This document shows, piece by piece, positions 1 through 9,600 of a stretch of DNA of 64,000 bases; position 1 is the first letter of the stretch; each line of letters opens with the position of its first letter. The stretch covers positions 3,576,460 to 3,640,459 of the forward strand of contig NZ_KB850224.1 of assembly GCF_000369805.1 (NCBI RefSeq). Reading direction: 5' to 3'. A program made the position numbers and the translations under genes. This stretch comes from Acinetobacter sp. NIPH 2100. GTDB lineage: Bacteria; Pseudomonadota; Gammaproteobacteria; Pseudomonadales; Moraxellaceae. The notes below the pieces were generated by a model. That model worked only from the letters and a program-made list of their open reading frames with translations, had not been told where the DNA came from and ran no database searches.

Positions 1-2277
1 TGTAAATAATTTAGTGTTTTTAACTTGATCTTCTAATTCATTACTATTCCATTGATCTTTCCAATCCACCATACGGATAACATTATTTCCACTGGTCATA
101 TCTGTAACGGAGTATTTTTTAAGATTTCCAAACCAATTTTGTTGATCTGCTGGTGCAAACATACTGTTATAGACGTCATTGCTCAATTGATATGGTGTTA
201 ATGGATCAGCAGGAATAGTTTGTAAGCCCATAAACGGCGCTGATTCCACATCAACAATATGCTGATTGAAATTGACAATACTTTGTGCAATCCCACCCGT
301 ACTTGCTTCTGTATACCAACCACCTTTACCTTCTTTCCCCCAATATGCAAGATTCCTCACATCTCCAAGTTCTGCGTCAGTTGTAGGCTGAGTTGGCAAG
401 ATGATATCAACAACATTTAAAAGTGGTCTTAGGTCAGCAATAATACTCAAGAGGCTCAATGCAGCATTTAATAGACTTTTTACGCTGCTCAACAATGTAT
501 TGACAATACTCCCACCTGTACCTGCACCAATAACATTGTCGCCACTGAGCCTTACATAATTGAACTCTTTACCGATACCTGCTACACCTGTTTTGATCTC
601 AACCTGTGTTCGATAAGCGGCATTAGTATCCAATAATGCCTTGGAATAATTCGCCAAGCATGCCCAGGTCGCTGTAGAGGTGCCCAATTCCCACCCACTT
701 GGTGGACTTACCTTACAAAAATCATTGATATTGGTTGTTGCAGTTTTCCCAAGAGACTTCTGCATAATACGCTGCACGCCCAACGCATCAGCAGGCACAA
801 GTTTTGGCGCATTGCCTGTTAAAACAAAAATACCCTGAGCTTGGCATTGTGAAGTTGTCGCCCCACTTATTTTTTGTTTGATCGAGGTTGGATTATCATA
901 ATCATCACTATTTGCCTTCATTGGAATAGTCGTGGCACGATAGTTATAGCCAGAATAACTCGCATCCGCAGCATAGTAATAACGAATCACGCTCTTATTC
1001 GTATTACCAGACAGCAATCCAAGCAGTGCTCCCAGCAAATCGCCTAGCACTCCATTGCTTGGTGTTACTTGTTCCGTACGGATGTAACCCGTTGGAATGG
1101 GATATTCTATTAATGTGTCAATTGGCCAACTATTCTTTTTATGATATGAAGTACAATCATTATTTGTTTGCCGAGTTAAACATTTATATGCAACACTTGG
1201 CTTGGCAACAGACACTTCAAACTCAGACAGAACCTCGCCTGTTCCTCTGGTATTATGTCCGAGTAAATAAGCCCCTGTTTCTGCATAAGCTGTAACCAAC
1301 GGTGATTCTGGATTATTTAGTAAAGCCACAAGCGTAGCGGGAAGACTACCAATAAGCCCAAGTACATCGGTAACTAAACCAAGAATATTAAGCCCATCAA
1401 GTACATTGCCCAGAATGCCTACAACTTTATCCAAGGTATTTCCCAACGGATCCGAACTTGGGGCCAAACCATCTATCGCGGCTTTTAGTGCTTTCCGTTG
1501 ATTACTATCATCAGCTACAACTGTACCACTCTCATCTTTATCGCCCTTTTTATAGCCTAGCTCTAGCGCAGGGACGACAATCATGCCTGCTTTTTGGTTT
1601 ACACCACTACTGTTTTTAGCAGGAGCAACCGTTAGTCCTATTGCTGTTTTAGGAGATAATGCCGTAACCCCATTTTTTGCATTACCATTTAAAACATCAC
1701 GTACAGCCATTTTGATTCGGGATAACCGACTATAACAACGATAACCCTCACCTAAATTAATATTCACGGAAAGGATTTTATTACTCCGAACGGGTTCACT
1801 TGCTTCAAGCTTAGAAAATGGCGTACAACTGGCACGCATATAATCTAATGAGCTTTGCAGGCCCAATAAACTATTTTTTTGGGTTCCTGTGATGGTGTCA
1901 ACAGTACCCAACAAGTCTAAAACTGCTTTTGGAAAAACCACATCACAATAAGCTTCTGTTCCCGCAGGTGGTGTCAACTTAACATCTACAACTGGCAATG
2001 CCCCGACAACCGCAAAGACTTTACTGCTAATACATAATGGATAGTCTTTTAATAAGTCCAATGCAGGAGAGCCCATACTTTGGGAGGTATCTACCATTAA
2101 CATAATGGTACTATTTCCACCGCTACTTCCTTGTCGGTAGATCTCAACATCACTTGCATGAACAGTGGGAGCAACGACAAATAAACATGACAGTGCAGAA
2201 CTGACCAATACAAACCATTTTGTGTTGTTATTACTCACATTGATTTGTTTTTTTTGTTTCGTATTATTATTTTTCAT
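1..2277 (-). CDS. pilY1: PilY1-like type IV pilus tip adhesin, second copy (3' end outside window)
   Basis: Only the first 759 codons are present; the frame stays open to the window edge. A signal peptide is followed by a von Willebrand A-type domain with the MIDAS motif DTSQSMG, as in PilY1/ComC, which sits at the pilus tip and primes assembly with minor pilins. Later segments (QQNWFGNLKKYSV, GGWYTEAS) match the equivalent parts of the complete PilY1 at 6665-11164, so the two are paralogues. The start at 2277 is preferred over an in-frame ATG at 2283 because GGGAG lies 8 bases before it and only 2 bases before the other. It is the last visible gene of the fimT-pilV-pilW-pilX-pilY1 operon, 13 bases after pilX. 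Unusual Leu/Gly/Val-rich stretches interrupt the domain. The C-terminal propeller would lie outside the window. Confidence 0.85.
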   Translation of the reverse strand, partial: MKNNNTKQKKQINVSNNNTKWFVLVSSALSCLFVVAPTVHASDVEIYRQGSSGGNSTIMLMVDTSQSMGSPALDLLKDYPLCISSKVFAVVGALPVVDVKLTPPAGTEAYCDVVFPKAVLDLLGTVDTITGTQKNSLLGLQSSLDYMRASCTPFSKLEASEPVRSNKILSVNINLGEGYRCYSRLSRIKMAVRDVLNGNAKNGVTALSPKTAIGLTVAPAKNSSGVNQKAGMIVVPALELGYKKGDKDESGTVVADDSNQRKALKAAIDGLAPSSDPLGNTLDKVVGILGNVLDGLNILGLVTDVLGLIGSLPATLVALLNNPESPLVTAYAETGAYLLGHNTRGTGEVLSEFEVSVAKPSVAYKCLTRQTNNDCTSYHKKNSWPIDTLIEYPIPTGYIRTEQVTPSNGVLGDLLGALLGLLSGNTNKSVIRYYYAADASYSGYNYRATTIPMKANSDDYDNPTSIKQKISGATTSQCQAQGIFVLTGNAPKLVPADALGVQRIMQKSLGKTATTNINDFCKVSPPSGWELGTSTATWACLANYSKALLDTNAAYRTQVEIKTGVAGIGKEFNYVRLSGDNVIGAGTGGSIVNTLLSSVKSLLNAALSLLSIIADLRPLLNVVDIILPTQPTTDAELGDVRNLAYWGKEGKGGWYTEASTGGIAQSIVNFNQHIVDVESAPFMGLQTIPADPLTPYQLSNDVYNSMFAPADQQNWFGNLKKYSVTDMTSGNNVIRMVDWKDQWNSNELEDQVKNTKLFT

Positions 2278-2290
2278 GATCATTTCTCCC

Positions 2291-3058
2291 TTATGAACCT
2301 GATGGCTCAAAGTCAGATAAGAAGCGATATTCTGCAACTTGTGTGCTATATAAAATATTTTTCTCTTGTAGGCACTGAACCAACCCTGTTTCTTTTTTTT
2401 CAATAGCTTCTGGCGTTAGCTCAATACTTTTATTCAAGCACCCTGTTTTCGTATCAAATAAATCACTATTAGGGTTTGAAAGTAGCCCTTCCATTACTGA
2501 GGTCACCTGTACGCGCAAACGAATACTATTTTCTGTTTTTGCACCAATAGCATCTGTACCGCGTGCTAAATCTGAGAAAGGTTGGGTTGTAGACGCCGCT
2601 TTTTTAATATGAATTTGTGTCACAACTTGAGAACGACCACCAGAAAACTTGGTTACATCACGTTTATCTTCATCACTCAGCGCCTGACATGCTCCACCAC
2701 CTGTCGCCATCAACTGACTATGCTTCGTTGCCCCATCCCAATATAACCAACTCGCATTTGACAAGTTAAAAGGTTGGGTACCCTTAAAGCAAAAAACCAG
2801 TTCTTTATTCCAGTTATTCTCATTCTTAAAGAAACCGACGATCCCATTAGCAGAAGCCATATTCTGCTGAATATCCGGATTTTGAAAATACATTAATGCC
2901 GCATCCGCATTTTGTGCCAATAATGTTTGTATTTGATTATTACTCACCAATTTTAATGAGCTGACGCTTTGTCGAATCGCAAGAGTGCCTATAATCGTGA
3001 TCATCAGTACAATCATCAGTACAACGATCAGTGTCGAACCACGTTGAGCATGTATCAT
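2291..3058 (-). CDS. pilX: Minor pilin PilX-like, second copy
   Basis: 255 residues. The N-terminus (QRGSTLIVVLMIVLMIT) is the short basic leader and hydrophobic helix of PilX-type pilus assembly proteins, which carry GxxLI rather than GFTLIEL. Its paralogue at 11177-11935 has the same architecture, including a CFKG/CIRG segment, a GxCQ segment and a C-terminal CLxEKNxxYSTQ motif. PilX works with PilV, PilW, FimT and PilY1 at the tip of the type IV pilus. The ATG overlaps the stop of pilW by four bases (ATGA), so translation is probably coupled, and pilY1 follows after 13 bases. Confidence 0.85.
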   Translation of the reverse strand: MIHAQRGSTLIVVLMIVLMITIIGTLAIRQSVSSLKLVSNNQIQTLLAQNADAALMYFQNPDIQQNMASANGIVGFFKNENNWNKELVFCFKGTQPFNLSNASWLYWDGATKHSQLMATGGGACQALSDEDKRDVTKFSGGRSQVVTQIHIKKAASTTQPFSDLARGTDAIGAKTENSIRLRVQVTSVMEGLLSNPNSDLFDTKTGCLNKSIELTPEAIEKKETGLVQCLQEKNILYSTQVAEYRFLSDFEPSGS

Positions 3059-4080
3059 GTTCCAGCCCCCCCATTTGTACAGGTTGTGGTTTTACTGCTA
3101 TCGCAGCCCTCTGAAACCCAACCCATCGCATTTCTTAACGAAATGGTTTGATCAACAGCCTGACGTAAATAATTATCCTGAGAAGCAGGCGTAAGACTGA
3201 CTTTGGTACCAAGAACTTGAAATGGCTCTTTATTTCTTTGATTAATTACAGCTTGATTGCCCGTCTTATTATCTGAACGAACCAAGACACCTATCTGAAT
3301 TGCATGAACATATGGGCGAACAGCTTGCACGACCCCATCAATATTTTTTTTCGTTGCGGTCAATGCCATGTAATTTTTAACATCGGTATACGCCAAAGTA
3401 CTATTGGCACTGTTTAGCTCACCATCCATGTAGCCCAAACGAATTTGAAAAAGATCGACATTGGGTAAAATGACCTGACTTGCTCCCCAAGCCAGCTTTA
3501 AGCGGTCAGTTGATGTTTTGCTATCAAGTACAGCCTGCGTATATTGCGCAGCCTGACAGCGTAAAGATTGCCGCGTATCTGTTGATGTCGAGCCGACATA
3601 ATAACGCTGTACCACGAAAGTCCCATTCGCAACATCCACACCAGAACAATCAATGCCGCCTTGGGGTGCTTGATAACGAATCAGTAATTGATCATTGGTT
3701 AAACCCGTGACATTGGCATTACCGAAACTGGTGACTTGGTTATTGGCAAAACAGTCTGCACAATTTAGATCAATTTTCGCCCCCACATTATTTGAACTAA
3801 GTAAAATACCCGCATAAGCGGTTTGGTCATTAATCGCAGGAACGGGAGAGCTTAGATTTGCTTTACGAATATCATCAACAATAAAGTTCAATCCCAAACT
3901 GGCATTGTCTTGAATATGCGCCATTGCTTTTTGCAACTTATAACTGGTAATACCCGTAATAAAAAGCTGAATCGCAGCAGCAACAATCAGTAAACCTAAG
4001 GTGAGCGAAATCATTAACTCAATCAAAGTAAAGCCTGACTGAGTTTTAATATGTTTGGTGTAAAGGAGGTCTGTTTCCAT
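3055..4080 (-). CDS. pilW: Minor pilin PilW-like, second copy
   Basis: 341 residues from the ATG at 4080, chosen because GGAGG lies about 9 bases upstream and because this start leaves a 16-residue leader ending in SG before [14 protein letters not shown] longer frame to 4161 would run into pilV. The large C-terminal domain resembles the paralogous PilW at 11949-13025 (shared QLLIRYQAP/QLVIQYRVN, VVQRYF/Y, IQIGVLVRS and LRxxVxQTIxxRNxxG). PilW is a large minor pilin of the priming complex. The gene follows pilV after one base and overlaps pilX by four. Confidence 0.87.
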   Translation of the reverse strand: METDLLYTKHIKTQSGFTLIELMISLTLGLLIVAAAIQLFITGITSYKLQKAMAHIQDNASLGLNFIVDDIRKANLSSPVPAINDQTAYAGILLSSNNVGAKIDLNCADCFANNQVTSFGNANVTGLTNDQLLIRYQAPQGGIDCSGVDVANGTFVVQRYYVGSTSTDTRQSLRCQAAQYTQAVLDSKTSTDRLKLAWGASQVILPNVDLFQIRLGYMDGELNSANSTLAYTDVKNYMALTATKKNIDGVVQAVRPYVHAIQIGVLVRSDNKTGNQAVINQRNKEPFQVLGTKVSLTPASQDNYLRQAVDQTISLRNAMGWVSEGCDSSKTTTCTNGGAGT

Positions 4081-4081
4081 T

Positions 4082-4570
4082 TTAATACGCCTCCAAGAAC
4101 AAGCAGTGTGATCCAGACACATAGACACCATCTTTAATACATGATGCAATACCCTGATCACCTGCTAAATTTGTTTCATCCCAAGCCACATAAATACATT
4201 GTCGATTATTTCCTGTCGGACACTGATCTACAGCGAGATTCATTCCATTATTCTTGGCCTCAATTGCCGCATTTTGTAAATCTTGCTGTGCAATCTTTTC
4301 AGGTTTATCAGCAACATTAGTAACTGCTGTAGTTGGTACAGAGACTGCAGCGACTTTGTATTTCCCAGCTCGGGTGGCCTGAGGATTTGCTCGCATACGC
4401 TCAGCAAGGTCACGTGCAATGGTTGATGCTAAAATTTGCTTATTTGCTTCAAAACTGGCGTCGATTGCTCTTAACTGTAAAGCAGCAAAACCTAATACGC
4501 TGATTGCCAATAAAACTAACGCGACTAATACCTCAATGAGCCCAACACCTTGTTGTTTTTGAATATTCAT
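4082..4570 (-). CDS. pilV: Minor pilin PilV-like, second copy
   Basis: 162 residues from the ATG at 4570, with GAGGGAG upstream. The leader is MNIQKQQG followed by VGLIEVLVALVLLAISVLGFAALQLRA, the conserved start of PilV-type minor pilins. It ends CLFLEAY, as the paralogue at 13027-13557 ends CLVMEAF. Its ATG overlaps the stop codon of the preceding fimT-like gene (ATGA). It would be processed by the PilD peptidase and assembled at the pilus tip with FimT, PilW and PilX. Confidence 0.88.
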   Translation of the reverse strand: MNIQKQQGVGLIEVLVALVLLAISVLGFAALQLRAIDASFEANKQILASTIARDLAERMRANPQATRAGKYKVAAVSVPTTAVTNVADKPEKIAQQDLQNAAIEAKNNGMNLAVDQCPTGNNRQCIYVAWDETNLAGDQGIASCIKDGVYVSGSHCLFLEAY

Positions 4571-5262
4571 GGGCAAGCTCCCTCTTTTATTATTGTGTCT
4601 CCAATCACCCCAACCCGAATACAATAAGAAAGATTTTGACGCTGTAAAATAAAATCTTTTTGCGCTGCAAGACTGCCATTACGCCTAAAACTGAGATTGG
4701 TCGATGAAGCATTGGTGCTTGTAATGCCATTGTCTAAACGAGCAATAAAAATCCGCTGTGTTTCCTCTTTTGGAATGGCTACGGCTGTTGCACAATCGGT
4801 ATCAGATAGAGACGCCAAACAAAGACCTGTAGTTTGACGCAGCAAAACAGCTTGGCTTCTCGCTTCAGAAATTTTCATAACAAGTTCACGCGCAGAGGAC
4901 TCTAGCTTTTGACGGCTGTACATCGTTGCAAATGAAGGCGCTGCCATTAAGGCAATGATTGCCAAAATAGCTATAGTGATAATCAGCTCAACGAGAGTGA
5001 ATCCTGCGATAGAAACCAGTCGAGTATCACTCGACTCTATTGCAAGTCGATAAGTCAGGCTTCGGGTCCGAAAATGAACAAAGCCGTGCTTTGTCTGAGC
5101 GTAAGATGAAGAACTATGTTCGAATTTGGAAGGGTGAGGTTGAACAACTCTTAACCCTGTAGCAAGATGATCAGGCGATTGAACAAAACAAGGCTTTGTC
5201 CTAAGAAGTATAACTTCACAAGAATTTGGAGCACTTGGCTCTGATAGGTATGCTTGTTGCAT
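4567..5262 (-). CDS. fimT: FimT/GspH-type minor pilin with abnormally long N-terminal leader
   Basis: The pilin part begins AGFTLVELIITIAILAIIALMAAPSF, typical of FimT/GspH pseudopilins, and ends in CIRVGV and KEGACP. The gene heads the second minor-pilin operon and overlaps pilV by four bases. The odd feature is the N-terminus. Reading back from the pilin motif I find no ATG, GTG or TTG codon in frame until the ATG at 5262, which has a perfect GGAGG five bases upstream. That start puts 87 residues before the expected prepilin cleavage site, where 5-30 is usual. The extra segment (about 5018-5245) looks unlike pilin sequence and is bounded on one side by a 19-base palindrome, so it may be an inserted element that kept the frame. 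Whether the product is processed is unknown. Confidence 0.75.
   Translation of the reverse strand: MQQAYLSEPSAPNSCEVILLRTKPCFVQSPDHLATGLRVVQPHPSKFEHSSSSYAQTKHGFVHFRTRSLTYRLAIESSDTRLVSIAGFTLVELIITIAILAIIALMAAPSFATMYSRQKLESSARELVMKISEARSQAVLLRQTTGLCLASLSDTDCATAVAIPKEETQRIFIARLDNGITSTNASSTNLSFRRNGSLAAQKDFILQRQNLSYCIRVGVIGDTIIKEGACP
5018..5036. repeat. 19-base palindrome inside the fimT leader region
   Basis: Two perfect 8-base arms, AGTCGAGT and ACTCGACT, flank ATC. The palindrome sits at the junction between the conserved pilin start of the second fimT and the unusual extra leader sequence, so it may mark one edge of a small dispersed element. I see no second copy in this window. Confidence 0.55.
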
Positions 5263-5635
5263 ATAGTCCTCCATATGCACAAATCTTTTTGTTTTAACGA
5301 GCATTTCATTATTTTTAATAAGTTTTGATTCTACGTTTTATGTTCATTTTACCTTTTCTTCAGGTATTCCATTCTTAAGTCAGTAAAATCAAATCGTTAT
5401 ATTAATGGAATGAACGCTATTTTCGTGATTGTTTTCATGTTTAGTACCAATTTCCGTCTAAAATGCACTTAAATCCACCTTTAAGAGATAAAAGGTAGAT
5501 AACAGCAGATAAATGATAAAAAAATCACATTCATTAATTTTTATTGTTAAAGATGTTAAGTAATACCATGGATAAGCATAAAAAAAGCAAACATTCAGAA
5601 TGTTTGCTTTTTTATACTCATAGAGGTTTAGTGAG
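5263..5635. other. Intergenic region between the two minor-pilin operons
   Basis: AT-rich stretch with no convincing gene; the only open frames are short and low-complexity. It holds the terminator of the upstream operon (5579-5613) and must hold any promoter for the second operon. An inverted repeat with 8-base arms (ATTCCATT at 5366-5373, AATGGAAT at 5404-5411) is present. I found no sigma-54-like promoter here. Confidence 0.5.
5579..5613 (-). terminator. Rho-independent terminator after pilE-like genes
   Basis: The stem GCAAACATT/AATGTTTGC is flanked by A and T runs on both sides, so it could act in both directions. It lies 23 bases after the stop of the pilE-like gene and separates the two minor-pilin operons. 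Confidence 0.85.
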
Positions 5636-6088
5636 TTAACGACCATCCCAGTTAGAAGTAGGAGTCAAATCACAACCTGATGCACGATGTTCCCAGAATT
5701 TTTGCCCTTCGCTATTTAAACAAATATCCCCATCCTCCTCCATACTCCCCATAGGAACCGCTCTTAATTCCCACGTTGCAACATTAGCGTTTGCTGCTGT
5801 TAATAATTGGCCATTAGAGTCCCTCACCGAAATCGAATAGAGTTGCTCTCCTGCCTTCGGATAATTAGCTCCACCAATATTTACTATTGTGACATTGCGA
5901 TAACTTCCATTTACCACTTTATATTTTGCTAATTGATTCGCCATTTCAATCATATAAGACTGTACATTAGCCCTATTGGTTCTTTTGACATATTTTTGAT
6001 AAGAAGGGTAGGCTATTGCAGCAAGAATCGCAATGATCGCTACAACAATCATGAGTTCAATCAACGTAAATCCATATTTATACTTCAT
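5636..6088 (-). CDS. pilE: PilE-like type IV pilin (second of pair)
   Basis: 150 residues from the ATG at 6088, which overlaps the stop of the preceding pilin gene (TAATG). A TTG two codons upstream, closer to the GGAGGT ribosome site, is an alternative. The leader MKYKYG precedes [28 protein letters not shown], a textbook type IV pilin start. The C-terminal region contains [21 protein letters not shown], a two-cysteine loop typical of PilE-type minor pilins. It is the last gene of the fimT-pilV-pilW-pilX-pilY1-pilE-pilE unit. Confidence 0.88.
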   Translation of the reverse strand: MKYKYGFTLIELMIVVAIIAILAAIAYPSYQKYVKRTNRANVQSYMIEMANQLAKYKVVNGSYRNVTIVNIGGANYPKAGEQLYSISVRDSNGQLLTAANANVATWELRAVPMGSMEEDGDICLNSEGQKFWEHRASGCDLTPTSNWDGR

Positions 6089-6663
6089 TACCAACTTTCA
6101 CCTCCCACCCCACAACCGATTTCATCAGGATGCTCCAGATCAGATCCTGGATCTGTGTTGATATTAGCTGGACTGATCGTTCTACATTTCAATCCAGAAC
6201 TGGTCATTAAGAAAGAAAAATTTCTAACATCACTACTAACCGCTGTAATCGCCCAAGATTGTCCAATTGCATTGGTTGAGTTTAGTGGCAGATTACCGTT
6301 GCTTCCATCCAAAATGATTATCGTATATTGAGGTGTGGCACTTTGTAACGGCAAAGTCAATACTTGTACTATTGGATCAAAACTATCAATTAGAGACCCG
6401 AAAGGCAATGGATATAAATAACTTGCATTAAATCCCTTATAACTAAAGTTTCTAGACTTATGCCGCTCTAATTGCTCAGCAAGCTTCTGCATTTCCTGCT
6501 GCGCCTGGGCTGCAATAGCTCGGCGCGTAAAATGCTGATAACTTGGAATCGCAATTGCCGCCAGCAGAGCTATGATCATAACCACTGCCATCAATTCAAT
6601 TAAGGTAAATCCTCGATTGAACTGATAGCCCAAAGCACATGAGCGTGGATTCTTCATAATCAT
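6088..6663 (-). CDS. pilE: PilE-like type IV pilin (first of pair)
   Basis: 191 residues from the ATG at 6663; AAGG lies 9 bases upstream, and an ATG at 6657 is the alternative. The leader, about 18 residues, ends in NRG before [27 protein letters not shown]. The mature domain ends with a CRT and IGCG cysteine pair. Any longer frame would run into pilY1, whose stop is one base upstream of this start. It sits between pilY1 and a second pilE-like gene, as in other gammaproteobacterial minor-pilin clusters. Confidence 0.85.
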   Translation of the reverse strand: MIMKNPRSCALGYQFNRGFTLIELMAVVMIIALLAAIAIPSYQHFTRRAIAAQAQQEMQKLAEQLERHKSRNFSYKGFNASYLYPLPFGSLIDSFDPIVQVLTLPLQSATPQYTIIILDGSNGNLPLNSTNAIGQSWAITAVSSDVRNFSFLMTSSGLKCRTISPANINTDPGSDLEHPDEIGCGVGGESW

Positions 6664-6664
6664 A

Positions 6665-9600
6665 TTAATTGGCCTTAGCATAGCGTTCGTACCACCGATT
6701 TGGAATAAAACGCATATTCCCCCCAGCAAAAATAAATTTCTGGTTTGTGTTACATGCAGCACCACGGCAACCGACTCCAATATCATCAGGGTCTGGCACA
6801 ACGACAGATTTAGTACTTCCTCCATCCACAGAACCAACATTTAAACTAACAATCCCAGCACCAAGATTATAAATATAATTTGCATCTTCAGCGCAAACGC
6901 CTGTTGGCAAGCATAAGCGTTGCGTAAAACTATGTCCTTTAACCCCTGCACCACAGCTCGATGACGTCCCGTTATTCGACGCATCATACATAGTGACGTA
7001 TAAGTTTCCTTCCATAGCGATTAATGGCGAAAGCCCCTTTATTATACTTGCACCTGCATTATCACGATCGTCTGGATTAATTGATGTTGGATTAAATTTT
7101 TTGTCAAAGCGGTAATACCATCCCCCCCAACCTGTATCAGCATTTGCAACAGCACCTTTCACTTGCACATCATCATTGTCACCTCGTGCAAGAGCGGCAT
7201 TACCAATATATTTTAATTGGCTCGTAGATGCTGTCGATGCATCTATTCCAGCCAACGTTCTGGCTGCAATATGTGTATTTGGATAAAAAATACCATCTGG
7301 GTGAATATCATAATCATAAATCGCATACACACCATCATATTGTAAACCATCTGAGTTTTGTTGCCCTGTTGCAACTGGTGAATCAGTCGTTGCTAACAAC
7401 GGTGAGCTTTTGTTCCCAGAGATGAAACTTACAACAACAACATCTGCTCCTTCTTTACGATATGAACTGTGATGTGCTGTAAATACAGGCGATAGATAGA
7501 AGCGAGGACTCGTACCATCGCTTTTATGTAAATTCAGAATTTTTGTGCCTTGTGTCGTAAATGCATCCTTACTACGTCCAAAATCGATACGGAATGCTTG
7601 ACCAGCTAAATCGCCAAAATAAATGTGATCAACCATCCCATCATTATTACGGTCTACCGTTTTAATTTCACTGACAACACTGTATTTCAAATCATTATTA
7701 ATTAAATGGGGCATTGCAGCTGCGGTAGATGTTTCAGATCCAGATGCTGGTGTTTCTGGATCGGGGTCTGCATTAGCATCGGCATACCATAATAAATCAC
7801 CATTATCTGCGTCAAACATATAAACACCCGCACCACGTTTATTGTCTTGCTGATAGTTATATTTCTCATAGCCATCGTAACCCGTACGGATACCATTCGC
7901 CCATAAACCATCTCCATGGCTACCACCGGCATCGTACCCACCACCAACAAACATGACTAACTTACGCTTTCCTTTCCAATTAACGTAATCTAGTTTTGGT
8001 TTAGACCAACTCTGTCCCATATTTTCAATTGCAGAGAAGTCTTTTCCTTCTGGATGTGCTGCCGAATAAACTTTCCCTGTACTTGGATCAATGTGGAATT
8101 TTAATTTAGGCGTATTAATATCTGTTAAATCTAGAGCGTAATAGCTACGCCCCCCCATACGCATACCGCCATATACCCATTGCTTACCATTTAGGTTTTC
8201 TTTTTCGTTTTTGGTGGAGCCAATCACATTACGTACTGCGCCTTGAACTGTTAGCTTTCCAGAACTATCCGTAACATAAACGGTATGTGCGACCCATTCA
8301 CCATCCATCCCATAGTAAAGTGCATTTTTCCCGCCTGATAAATTACCCGCATTTTCCTTAAATGTTTCAACCTGACGCTCAATCATCTCACTCGGGACAA
8401 AACTAAACTTTTCTACGCCAGATACAGCATCAACAACACTCAACAACCCTTGTGTCGTGCCAAACATCACGTAATCATGGCGTCCCGTTGTACTAATTTC
8501 AATTTTTTTGGTCGTGGCATTTCGAGTTGCTACAGATTTCCCTTCTTGGGTTAATAATATAGGTAATGAATGATAGACACTTCCCATTTGACGTAATGTC
8601 GCACTATTATTGGTTAAAGCTAGCCCTTCAGTTGCTGTATCAGAGCTAATATTATATCCCAACAAAGCCATTAACCCTCTAGCACGACTGGCGTTATCAG
8701 CTCGCGTTTTTTCATTAGTAGTATAGGTATAATCGATATGATTTAAGTCAAAGGTTCGGCTGATTTGGTTGCCCTCAGCTTTAGTACCATCGAATACATA
8801 ATCTGTTAATAACTTACGACCAGCTGTGGTACTTTGCTGATTTTGATCATTTGTTGTGGTCACTGCACCCAGCAATAACTGACTTAACGCTCCACCCTTT
8901 TTAAAAATAGGCGTATTTTCAGGGTAGTTGATCTGTGAGTTAGCCCACTGATCCGTCAAATCCTGCAACTTACTTCTTAAAACAACCGTATTTGAAGCTC
9001 CTCCATTTGGGTTTGAATAAACACCATTATTCACAACGTAATATTTTTTGACATTTCCAAACCATAGTTGTTGCGTATCTTCTGGTCTAATTTTCGGTTC
9101 AAACTGAGGGAAATAAGCATAAGGCTGAATAATTTCAGGATTTAATGCATCCATTGGTACTGTAGATGAGCCTGTACTCATACTCGGTATGTCTTTATTA
9201 ATTTCATCAATAAAGTTATTAATACTTTCAACCACACTTTCTGAATTAGTACCAACATACCATTTTCCTCTACCAATTGTTCCCCATTGCTTCGCATCTT
9301 GTACGTCTGGATTTGTATCACTGCTAAAACTTGAACTAAAGCCAACAACAGCTGTTTTTATTTCTAAACCTACTGGATTTTTGGTTGGATCTAATAATGT
9401 CTCAGCATATTTACCAATACAACTCCAAGTATTATTTTCATTATTACCATATGCGGGATCACCAAAAGAATTAATACGTTTGCCTAACTGACTACCTGCA
9501 CAACTGAATAAATTATTCTTATTCCCTAAAGAAGAACTCATAAGTTGGTAAGCTGTGCCACTCTTTCCATCACTTGAAGTAGTAATATTTGGAGTATAAC

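Noticed and set aside
5458..5646. Open frame of 62 codons on the minus strand between the two minor-pilin operons
   Set aside because: It runs through the terminator hairpin, is Phe/Tyr/Leu-rich as expected for AT-rich noncoding DNA, and has no ribosome site.
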